Shown piece after piece: positions 34,610 to 40,810 of a DNA stretch of 40,810 bases (position 1 is the stretch's first letter; each line of letters opens with the position of its first letter). Origin of the DNA: an uncultured Clostridium sp. (lineage in GTDB: Bacteria; Bacillota; Clostridia; TANB77; CAG-508). Below the pieces are notes generated by a model. It was not told the DNA's origin. It saw only the letters and a program-made list of their open reading frames with translations, and did no database searches. The stretch lies in assembly GCA_946639585.1 (NCBI GenBank), contig CAMPBS010000010.1:1-40810 (forward strand), read 5' to 3'. The translations under genes were made by a program, and so were the position numbers.

Positions 34610-34626
34610 CTAGTCTTTTTGACTAG
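34610..34626. promoter_or_regulatory. Inverted repeat between srtB and the 90-aa gene, candidate operator
   Basis: CTAGTC-TTTTT-GACTAG, perfect 6-bp arms. On the minus strand a TATAAT for srtB lies at 34584-34589, so the repeat covers its expected -35 position. Confidence 0.4.
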
Positions 34627-34678
34627 TATTTTTTGTTTTTTTATATTTTTTCTCTTATATTAGCATTTTGAATTGGAT

Positions 34679-34707
34679 TTGACAATTTTACATAAAATTG
34701 ATATAAT
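34679..34707 (+). promoter_or_regulatory. Sigma-A promoter of the 90-aa gene
   Basis: TTGACA (34679-34684), 17-bp spacer, TATAAT (34702-34707), about 22 bp before the ATG; ribosome site AGAAGGG. A consensus promoter. Confidence 0.85.
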
Positions 34708-34729
34708 TTAAGCATAAGAAGGGATTTTT

Positions 34730-35002
34730 ATGAGTAATTATAAAAATATTTTAAAAAAGAAGACTGATTTTTTACAATATTTATTAAATAAACATGAAAA
34801 TACTTTGTCTGATGAAAAGAAAAATGAATTAAATATTATTATATATAATGCTTATCAAATTATTAATGGCGAGATTGATGATTTGGCTGATAATTACAGA
34901 AAAAATGCTATTTTGATTATTGATGAGCTTGATTCTTCGCTGCAATTTTTGTCTAACTTGGAAAAAGATTTTGATAGTATTGGTTTTGATGATGAAAGAT
35001 AA
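34730..35002 (+). CDS. Hypothetical 90-aa helical protein
   Basis: I do not recognise it. It is charged, helical throughout, and has no signal or membrane segment. A helix of residues 27-55 (EKKNELNIIIYNAYQIINGE) and a second of about 58-85 with alternating Leu/Ile suggest a small coiled coil. It has a consensus promoter, a good ribosome site and a strong terminator, so it is clearly expressed as a single gene. It is divergent from srtB. Confidence 0.7.
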   Translation: MSNYKNILKKKTDFLQYLLNKHENTLSDEKKNELNIIIYNAYQIINGEIDDLADNYRKNAILIIDELDSSLQFLSNLEKDFDSIGFDDER

Positions 35003-35014
35003 ATGAATTAATTT

Positions 35015-35048
35015 AACCCTCCTTCAGTTAACACTGAAGGAGGGGTTT
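35015..35048 (+). terminator. Terminator of the 90-aa gene
   Basis: AACCCTCCTTCAGT-TAAC-ACTGAAGGAGGGGTT is a 14-bp stem followed by TTGTTATTTTCGTTTTC, so it ends plus-strand transcription. It lies 13 bp after the stop codon. Confidence 0.85.
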
Positions 35049-35097
35049 GTTATTTTCGTTTTCACTTATAATACAGCTCTATATCTTGCTCTACATT

Positions 35098-36354
35098 TTA
35101 TATTGTTATGTTTTCTTCTTTTTTTGTAAAATATGCTTTTCTCTTTTTGAAATATACGTAATTAAGCCCAATCCATAAACCGCCTGCAAGCAACCAGCTC
35201 ATTAATGCATAAATTACTATTTCATTATAATTGTTAAAATATGTGTAATCTCTTTCTAAGGCTTTTAGTGTAAGAACTAAGGCCTTTTGTATTGACTCTA
35301 CAACTAAATTCAAAACTAAAAAATTGAACCATTTTTTATGTTTTCCTAGCATCATTGCATAAGCCACGCCGGATGTAATTAGTGTTGCAATATCAAGTAT
35401 CATTGCAGTCCATCCCAACCAGCCTATCGATATTATATTGCCTTCAATGCTTTGTACCACTGAAACAAAAAGAGCTGATATTCCAACTGGGTATCTGAAA
35501 TATTTTAAAAACTTCCACCAATTCATAGGCAATTCTGCATTTCCATTATTCACATTATTATTAACATTTGCATTATTTTCTTTATTTTCATTGTTTTCTT
35601 TATTTTCTGTGTTAATATTTTCTTCATTATTTTTATCCCTAGACACAACCGCTAACACTAATACCACAACTATTCCTGCAATTATAACTAAGCCGATTGT
35701 TAGGCTCAATGAACTTTGAGGTTCTTCATAATTATATAATGAACTTTGAGGTTCTTCATTATTATTTAATAAACTTTGAGGTTCTTTATAATTATTTATT
35801 GTAAAAGAGTCTAAAACCTTTTTAAAATCCTCAGAGTTAAAGTCATCTTTATTTTGTGAGCTTAATGTTAATACATACATTTTATTTCCAGATACTACTA
35901 TATACTGATCGCAATAATAGTAATAATCGTCCATTGAATATTGTGCAAGTATATGAAAACATTTATAATTGTTTTTTGTACATTTTGTAATTTCTTTTAC
36001 ATCAATTGAGTTACATTTATAACTATTTACATTTTCATTAATTGCCTCATCAGATAATGCACTTCCATAATTAGATTCCATTTCAGTTTTTGTATTTTCA
36101 GCATTCAAATTGTTATAAAGAGTGTCTACAATCATATCAAGAGTCAATTGATTATATGGATCTATTTTTGTTTCAAATGGTTCTGAAACTATATTGATAC
36201 CTCTTCCATTTTCATCTGCATATAAATTTGGTTCTGCTTGTTCAAATGAATCTGGAATATCAATTTCAAATTCACTTGTTGAGTATGCGTTTACTGATGT
36301 CGCTATTCCTAGCATGAATAGCAATAGTACTAAAATACTGATACATTTCTTCAT
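35098..36354 (-). CDS. Exported membrane protein with N-terminal domain, repeat linker and C-terminal membrane segments
   Basis: 418 residues with no family I can name. A signal peptide (MKKCISILVLLLFMLGIATSVNA) is followed by a secreted domain of about 165 residues (FEIDIPDSFEQAEPNLYADE, VVSGNKMYVLTLSSQNKDD), a tandem linker of three EEPQSSL units, a membrane segment (SLTIGLVIIAGIVVVLVLAVV), an Asn/Glu-rich stretch (NNEENINTENKENNENKENN) and four C-terminal membrane segments. AAGGGAGG precedes the ATG. It lies beside the immunity-like genes but is much larger; it may be a surface sensor or envelope protein. Confidence 0.7.
   Translation of the reverse strand: MKKCISILVLLLFMLGIATSVNAYSTSEFEIDIPDSFEQAEPNLYADENGRGINIVSEPFETKIDPYNQLTLDMIVDTLYNNLNAENTKTEMESNYGSALSDEAINENVNSYKCNSIDVKEITKCTKNNYKCFHILAQYSMDDYYYYCDQYIVVSGNKMYVLTLSSQNKDDFNSEDFKKVLDSFTINNYKEPQSLLNNNEEPQSSLYNYEEPQSSLSLTIGLVIIAGIVVVLVLAVVSRDKNNEENINTENKENNENKENNANVNNNVNNGNAELPMNWWKFLKYFRYPVGISALFVSVVQSIEGNIISIGWLGWTAMILDIATLITSGVAYAMMLGKHKKWFNFLVLNLVVESIQKALVLTLKALERDYTYFNNYNEIVIYALMSWLLAGGLWIGLNYVYFKKRKAYFTKKEENITI
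35708..35790. repeat. Three-copy 30-bp minisatellite in the membrane protein gene
   Basis: Three units with the shared core AAACTTTGAGGTTCTTxAT at about 35709, 35739 and 35769, each 30 bp and in frame, encoding EEPQSSLYNY-type repeats. A multiple of three, so the copy number could vary without loss of frame. Confidence 0.7.
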
Positions 36355-36367
36355 ATATTTTCCTCCC

Positions 36368-36412
36368 TTATATTTCCAACTTTTTTTCAGTTTCTATTTT
36401 TATATATTCCAT
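36368..36412 (-). pseudogene. Relic of the 5' end of an immunity-like gene
   Basis: A 14-codon frame (MEYIKIETEKKLEI-stop) with its own ribosome site. Its DNA is close to the start of the gene at 37148-37609 (MKYIKIETENKSGN), with one small deletion; the upstream A-rich part is also similar. It seems to be the remains of a second copy of that gene, truncated, just before the membrane protein start. Confidence 0.6.
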
Positions 36413-36452
36413 AATTGTTTTTTCCTTTTTTATAATTAACTTTTTGTTTATA

Positions 36453-37112
36453 TTAGTAGTGAAATAGTATTGAACTTATAATTGCTAAAATCAATAATAT
36501 TATCAATGCGCATATCCAAAAAGCTGTTGTAATATCAGCTTTATTATATAATCTTTTAAATTGTTGTTTATCAGCTGTATTATTAAAATCGATATACTTG
36601 TCTTTATATATTTCTTTTAAATATTTTATAAATTCTTCCTTTTTTCCTTTGTTAAATTCATCTTTGCTTAAAATATAAGCTGAATCCTTTAATGTTATAA
36701 AATAAATATATCCTTTGTATTCACAAACTCTATAAATAGGATCATATTTATCGTATATTATTTCGTGAGTAATATGTATATTGGTATTTATAATCATTTT
36801 GTCTTTTGTAAATTCATAATAGTATTCCAGGCTTTGTTTTGGCTTTTTGATTTTTGACGGACTAAGTAACACTCCAATACAAATTGATAAATATATAATT
36901 CCTATATAGACTGGCTCAACATTCACATTTCCAAATTTTACAGCTTGATATATCGAACTAAAGATACCAAATAACAAAAATGCACTAAAAAACATAACTA
37001 ATGTTGTTTTATAATAATATTTTTTATATTTTGTATAATAAAAAAGTGAATATTCTTCATAAATTTCTTTTTTCAGTTTTGTTGTATTTTTAAATAATAT
37101 TTCTTCTTCCAT
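36453..37112 (-). CDS. Membrane protein of unknown function, YcxB-like
   Basis: 219 residues. An N-terminal helix is followed by two membrane segments (TTLVMFFSAFLLFGIFSSIY and VEPVYIGIIYLSICIGVLL), a cytoplasmic beta domain (YDKYDPIYRVCEYKGYIYFI then LKDSAYILSKDEFNKGKK) resembling the YcxB-like family, and a C-terminal membrane segment. YcxB-like proteins are of unknown role; some lie in toxin-immunity loci. GTGAGG precedes the ATG. It lies within a run of small same-strand genes downstream of the Rhs toxin. Confidence 0.65.
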   Translation of the reverse strand: MEEEILFKNTTKLKKEIYEEYSLFYYTKYKKYYYKTTLVMFFSAFLLFGIFSSIYQAVKFGNVNVEPVYIGIIYLSICIGVLLSPSKIKKPKQSLEYYYEFTKDKMIINTNIHITHEIIYDKYDPIYRVCEYKGYIYFITLKDSAYILSKDEFNKGKKEEFIKYLKEIYKDKYIDFNNTADKQQFKRLYNKADITTAFWICALIILLILAIISSILFHY

Positions 37113-37147
37113 TATTTTACCTCACTATATACTTTTTAATCTATACA

Positions 37148-37609
37148 TTAATAAAGATCAATCATTTCCAGAGCTCTTGACTCCGGTATTTCTTCAAATT
37201 TATAATTAATTTCTTTGCAGTTATTTTTTATAATTTGTAAAATCTCTTCATCCTGAACACCGATTAAAAAATATGACACATCCCAACACATTAAAAAGAA
37301 TTCGCATTTTGATTTTTTTAATTGTTCTAAATTCTTTATTTCAGAAATTTTCTCTCTTTTTTTGAATGCAAATAAATCAAGAAAAATCATATAATACTGC
37401 AATTCTTCATTGTCTACTATTTCTTTTAATTCATCTCCTTCAATTATGTCATATTCAAATAAATCTTCATCTTTTTCTGAGTTAAACAAGTCCACATGTA
37501 TTTCATTGAATCCAATTTTATAATAATAGTCTTGTATTTTTGCATCCTTTAATATTTCTCTTAATATATTTCCACTTTTATTTTCAGTTTCTATTTTTAT
37601 ATATTTCAT
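37148..37609 (-). CDS. Immunity-like protein, possibly DUF2691 family
   Basis: 153 residues, acidic, cytoplasmic, no signal. The pattern (IETENKSGNILREILKDAKI, EELQYYMIFLDLFAFKKREK, KSKCEFFLMCWDVSYFLIGV) resembles the DUF2691 proteins found in toxin-immunity loci, though this is from memory. AAGGGGGAA precedes the ATG. A truncated second copy of its 5' end lies at 36368-36412. Its position downstream of an Rhs toxin suggests an immunity protein for another, now absent toxin tip. Confidence 0.55.
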   Translation of the reverse strand: MKYIKIETENKSGNILREILKDAKIQDYYYKIGFNEIHVDLFNSEKDEDLFEYDIIEGDELKEIVDNEELQYYMIFLDLFAFKKREKISEIKNLEQLKKSKCEFFLMCWDVSYFLIGVQDEEILQIIKNNCKEINYKFEEIPESRALEMIDLY

Positions 37610-37750
37610 AATTTTTCCCCCTTGTAATTTGTATGTGTATAGTTTGCTATTTCCTAATGCATTTGTTAATTTTACTAGGTTTCAAACATTATCATAAAAT
37701 CATACTAGCAGTCTTTATATTATTTACTACTAGTATAATTATAGTAAAAA

Positions 37751-38068
37751 TTAATTATCGGAAACTATTATTTCAAAATATTTGTTATCCACTATTTTTA
37801 TATTCTGTTTTTTTTCTATTTCAATAACCAATGCATTATCGCATTTAAATATTCTATTAACATTTTTGTAAGTTTGAGTATAAATTAAGTTGTTATTATA
37901 ATTAAGAGTCATAGCTACTGTTTTCTCATATAAAGAAACTGTCAACAATAATTCAAATCCGTCTTTTTCTCTTGTTAATAAGAATTCTCCTGCTTCCTCT
38001 CCCAATATATATTGTGGTTCTTTTTCAAAAAACTCAATTAAATCCAATATTTCACAATTTATAGACAT
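37751..38068 (-). CDS. Small immunity-like protein, 105 aa
   Basis: No family recognised. It is acidic, with a beta-rich pattern (EFLLTREKDGFELLLTVSLY, KTVAMTLNYNNNLIYTQTYK), and no signal. The site AAAGGAGAA precedes the ATG. It lies 33 bp after a decayed toxin-tip fragment (38101-38303), which suggests it is the immunity partner of that tip. The gap 37610-37750 to the next gene shows nothing else. Confidence 0.6.
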   Translation of the reverse strand: MSINCEILDLIEFFEKEPQYILGEEAGEFLLTREKDGFELLLTVSLYEKTVAMTLNYNNNLIYTQTYKNVNRIFKCDNALVIEIEKKQNIKIVDNKYFEIIVSDN

Positions 38069-38100
38069 TATTTTTTCTCCTTTTATAACTTTACTTTTTA

Positions 38101-38303
38101 TTATTTTGCATAAACACTTATAACTTTGCCAAGAAAATTAACTATTACCTTTAAGTCGGCAGTTTCATGAATAAATGTACCTATGCTATTTCCAGATATA
38201 GCCTGAGTCGATCTTATTATCTTTTGCTACACTTCCCACACATCACTATTTGTTCCCCTTTATTATCTGGATTCATAGATTGAACATAATCATCTTCCCG
38301 CCC
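38101..38303 (-). pseudogene. Decayed toxin-tip fragment
   Basis: Two frames carry protein-like sequence with no start: REDDYVQSMNPDNKGEQIVM with CGKCSK (in the same frame as, and right after, the stop of the 126-aa gene), and then, in a shifted frame, QKIIRSTQAISGNSIGTFIH followed by ETADLKVIVNFLGKVISVYAK, ending in a stop at 38101-38103. The second has the look of the C-terminal end of a polymorphic toxin. It sits between two immunity-like genes, as expected for a displaced toxin cassette. Function unknown. Confidence 0.5.
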
Positions 38304-38684
38304 TCATATCGGATATATTTCATATATATTAATATATGGTAAATTAATTTTTATAAATTTATCCTTTAATTCCTTAAACTTATTATAATCACAAATTTCA
38401 AATTCAATAATGCTATCCCCTATTTGAACTGTCAAACATTTTTCTTCTACATCAATTACTTTACCTATTATTTCAATAAAATCTTTATTCATTTTTATTC
38501 TTGGAATTTGCATATCTGATAATTTAAGTTGTGATATATTCAAAATTTCACCATAATCTAATTCAACTCCATATTTATTAAGAGACGGAGGGAGATTATC
38601 TTTCCATCTCCCATACGCCTCCCCATATTCAGAAGAGAATTTTACAATATCTTTTTCAATTTTATTAATTGTAATTGTCATCAC
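38304..38684 (-). CDS. Small immunity-like protein, 126 aa
   Basis: No family recognised. It is a soluble, beta-rich protein (MTITINKIEKDIVKFSSEYG, ICDYNKFKELKDKFIKINLP), with an N-terminal motif (AYGRWKDNLPPSL) and no signal. The start is either the GTG at 38684 or the ATG at 38681, after AAGGAGAGG. It lies 44 bp after the barstar-like gene in the same direction. Position, size and lack of export signals suggest an immunity protein in the Rhs locus. Confidence 0.6.
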   Translation of the reverse strand: MMTITINKIEKDIVKFSSEYGEAYGRWKDNLPPSLNKYGVELDYGEILNISQLKLSDMQIPRIKMNKDFIEIIGKVIDVEEKCLTVQIGDSIIEFEICDYNKFKELKDKFIKINLPYINIYEIYPI

Positions 38685-38728
38685 ATAATCCTCTCCTTAA
38701 TTCTTACAATTATATGTTTCTATAATTT

Positions 38729-39055
38729 TTAAGTTATAATAAATTCAAAGTCTTTATTTTTACCTCCTACGATAACTTTATCAGCCTCGTATTTCCAAAA
38801 ATCTACTATTATCTTCATTATATCTTCTACTTCTTTTGAAACATGTCCATTTATTTTTATTATTACATTTTCTTCTTCAATCCACCACAAATCACGAACC
38901 CAATCCAAAAATGCATCCGTATTCATATTTTCATAACCTTTACTAGCTGTATGTGGATATAATATTTCTAAAGCATTTCCTAATTTTATTTTAAATTCAT
39001 CAAAACTTGTATTTTCTAAATTTATTTCTTTATAGTATACATTTTTTTTAATCAT
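38729..39055 (-). CDS. Barstar-like immunity protein
   Basis: 108 residues that fit the barstar family (inhibitors of barnase-type RNases): a helix-loop with GYENMNTDAFLDWVRDLWWI, aligning with the barnase-binding YGENLDALWDCLTGW of barstar, then the strand NVIIKINGHV and a second helix with IMKIIVDFWKYEADKVI. GGAGGA lies before the ATG. It starts 136 bp after the barnase-like domain of the Rhs gene. The genetic pairing is what makes the assignment firm; the sequence match alone is moderate. Confidence 0.75.
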   Translation of the reverse strand: MIKKNVYYKEINLENTSFDEFKIKLGNALEILYPHTASKGYENMNTDAFLDWVRDLWWIEEENVIIKINGHVSKEVEDIMKIIVDFWKYEADKVIVGGKNKDFEFIIT

Positions 39056-39191
39056 ATATTTCCTCCATTAATTTAATTAAATATAAATTATTAATATTCT
39101 TTAACTTTACAAAGGTTGAAATCAAATTTATTAGCAGTCCAAATATCTCTAAAACATATTTACATATAATATTCTAATATCATTAAAAATA

Positions 39192-40810
39192 TTATTTTAA
39201 TTTAATAAACTCAACTAATCCATCTCCAATTTGTTTTTCACCATAATGACTATTAGTATAATAAATTGAACCATCTGATCCGGTGACAAATCTTTCACTA
39301 TCTCTTGCCATTCCAGTTATTTTATTATTAACATCAAATTCTCTATAGGTAATTTTATTTCCTTTAGCATCAATTTCAGGTAATCTTCCATTAATATTAT
39401 CATATTTGCCTCCTGCAGCTGTACCTGGAGTTTGTCCTGATACATTTCCTTTCCAGCCAGCTTTATCATATTTATTGAAAGAATCTTGGACATTTTGCGG
39501 TAATTCAGAAACATCTCTTTCTGGAATTTCTGTTTTTTCATTTGTCCCTGAACTTCCACTCTCTTTAAAGTTTTGTATATCATCTCTTAAACTGTTTCCT
39601 GACCTAGCTATTGTTTGTGTTCCTATTTCTGTAACAGTTCCTCCTATTGCCATTGTTCCTAGACCTGCCGTAGAAATTACTGCTCCTGGTGCTGCTCCAA
39701 CTCCTGTTGCAGTCGCTGCAATTCCGCCACCAAAACTAATAATACCCATTCCCATTGTTGTGATTCCTGCTGCCGTTTCTATAGCTCCAATTATTGATGA
39801 TGCAATATCTCCCGCTATTGCTCCCCCATAATAATTCTGTGCATAATCCTCAAAGAAACTTGGCATTCTTAGAGTTGTCCCAAATGTATTATTTAGAACA
39901 CTTATTCCGAATCCATCTAATGACGCTCCTATTGAATATGCAATATTTTTAAACCAATCGCCTTTATGTGCCTCTTTAAATAACTGGTTTGTATATTCAT
40001 TTTTAATAATTATTTCTATTTTATCTAAATCGCTTTCACATGCATTCTTCATCGCTTGTTCTAGTGCTCCTGCCATTAAGCTTGCTTTTAATGTTCCTAA
40101 GTTTCTCAAATCATTTAACTGACTTTCAAGTTCTTTTGTTTTTTCTGCTTTGGGATTTATTGCTGCTCCATATGTTTTTTGTACATTATTTGTTTGTTGA
40201 GGCTGACTACTATTAGCTGTATTTGAATTCACAACTTTATTTACTACTGTATTTATTGCTCCCTTTACCACATTCTTTACTGCACTTAATATTGGCACAC
40301 TTTCTATAGTTTCTATTGCTTTTTGCGCCGCTGTTTGCACCATATTTTGTACTGTTTGTGCTATTTGTCCTATTGCCTCAAATATATGTCCACTTGGATC
40401 TACATAGTTTACTGGATCATTTTTTGTATATAAATACAAGTTTCTACTTAATGGGTCTGTTATTTCTCCTAAATATGTATCTGCACTTGTGAATCTTCCT
40501 GTTTTTGAATCATAGTATCTTGCTCTTAAGTATTGTAGGCCTGTTAAAGTATCTGTTGATTCTGCATTAAACTGGTATGTGTTTTCTAGCTCGTTGGCTT
40601 TTGTTCCTAATATTTCTGTCTCTCCAAATGGTTGGCAATTATATTCTACTACACTTGTATTTGTATTGTCTAGTAGGTTTGTTACACTTCCTATACCATC
40701 GTAGTTGTATTTATAATTTACTCCGTTTGTTTCATAAGATAGTCTTTCATTTCCATACACTATCATATTTATATGTTGTTTTATGTGATTTTTCATCTTC
40801 AACTTGAACT
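39192..40810 (-). CDS. Rhs-type polymorphic toxin, C-terminal part with barnase-like RNase tip; 5' end beyond the window
   Basis: The open frame runs off the right edge; the visible part is about 539 codons. It holds the last Rhs/YD repeats and the core end (LTGLQYLRARYYDSKTGRFT, SADTYLGEITDPLSRNLYLY, TKNDPVNYVDPSGH, about residues 85-140 counting from TTG 40802), a Gly/Ala-rich linker with a long helical part, and a C-terminal tip (about 430-536). The tip aligns with barnase: GWKGNVSG...GGKYDN, YREFDVNN (Glu, about 488), MARDSERF (Arg 500 and 504) and NSHYG (His 519). Such tips are RNases used against rival cells, delivered by the Rhs shell. The barstar-like gene follows. Near 40740-40775 another frame also reads like Rhs (VEDEKSHKTTYKYD), hinting at a frameshift. 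Confidence 0.88.
   Translation of the reverse strand, partial: FKLKMKNHIKQHINMIVYGNERLSYETNGVNYKYNYDGIGSVTNLLDNTNTSVVEYNCQPFGETEILGTKANELENTYQFNAESTDTLTGLQYLRARYYDSKTGRFTSADTYLGEITDPLSRNLYLYTKNDPVNYVDPSGHIFEAIGQIAQTVQNMVQTAAQKAIETIESVPILSAVKNVVKGAINTVVNKVVNSNTANSSQPQQTNNVQKTYGAAINPKAEKTKELESQLNDLRNLGTLKASLMAGALEQAMKNACESDLDKIEIIIKNEYTNQLFKEAHKGDWFKNIAYSIGASLDGFGISVLNNTFGTTLRMPSFFEDYAQNYYGGAIAGDIASSIIGAIETAAGITTMGMGIISFGGGIAATATGVGAAPGAVISTAGLGTMAIGGTVTEIGTQTIARSGNSLRDDIQNFKESGSSGTNEKTEIPERDVSELPQNVQDSFNKYDKAGWKGNVSGQTPGTAAGGKYDNINGRLPEIDAKGNKITYREFDVNNKITGMARDSERFVTGSDGSIYYTNSHYGEKQIGDGLVEFIKLK

Noticed and set aside
37633..37827. Plus-strand 64-aa hydrophobic frame next to the immunity genes, considered as a small toxin
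   Set aside because: No ribosome site, overlaps the 3' end of the 105-aa gene, and the composition is explained by A/T-rich antisense DNA.
1..40810. tRNA or rRNA genes
   Set aside because: No T-arm GGTTCRA-type motif with a matching cloverleaf and no conserved rRNA stretch was seen on either strand.

Overview
The window is low-G+C DNA from a spore-forming member of the Clostridia, probably an uncultured gut lineage. The evidence is the A/T-rich codon use, the AGGAGG-type ribosome binding sites, the spore gene pair yabP-yabQ beside divIC, a rubrerythrin, and the Firmicutes gene order nusA-ylxR-ylxQ-infB-rbfA-nrnA-truB. Nearly all genes lie on the minus strand; only three convincing ones are on plus (a DUF1980/TIGR03943-like membrane protein, guaA and a 90-aa protein).

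Reading down in coordinate: 1-8.3 kb holds the first 384 codons of secA, an unrecognised coiled-coil protein, a MacB-like ABC exporter, a P-loop kinase/ParB-like fusion, and a guaB that resembles the IMP dehydrogenase of Tritrichomonas foetus. guaA diverges from guaB across two interlocked sigma-A promoters. From 9.9 to 14.6 kb come mutL, divIC, yabQ, yabP and rny. From 14.9 to 22.5 kb come rubrerythrin, truB, nrnA, rbfA, infB, a frameshifted ylxQ, ylxR and nusA. Five copies of a palindrome with core TTTTGGGGA-NNN-TCCCCAAAA sit at gene ends between 12.6 and 24.0 kb.

rimP, which normally precedes nusA, lies 9.4 kb away (31.9-32.4 kb). The accessory block between them holds a cation efflux gene, a polysaccharide flippase with a premature stop, an Avd-like remnant, a large prepilin-type surface protein, an IS91-type transposase with a coupled tyrosine recombinase, and a second prepilin-type protein. 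The 3' end of the first surface protein has the signature of a variable region (VR) of a diversity-generating retroelement (DGR): about 105 bp, G+C-rich in an A/T-rich gene, with runs of NNC/NNT codons that an AAC/AAT-rich template could give by adenine mutagenesis. The Avd-like remnant lies just downstream, but no reverse transcriptase or template repeat is visible. This looks like a decayed, split or trans-acting DGR and is the most interesting part of the window. The VR gene also has an in-frame TAA and a hairpin-forming insertion in its prepilin leader.

From 32.4 to 36.4 kb are envelope genes: a processive glycosyltransferase, a class B sortase, a small protein and a membrane protein. From 36.4 kb to the right edge is a polymorphic toxin locus. 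It holds the C-terminal part of an Rhs protein with a barnase-like RNase tip, its barstar-like immunity gene, several small immunity-like genes, and fossils of another toxin tip and another immunity gene.
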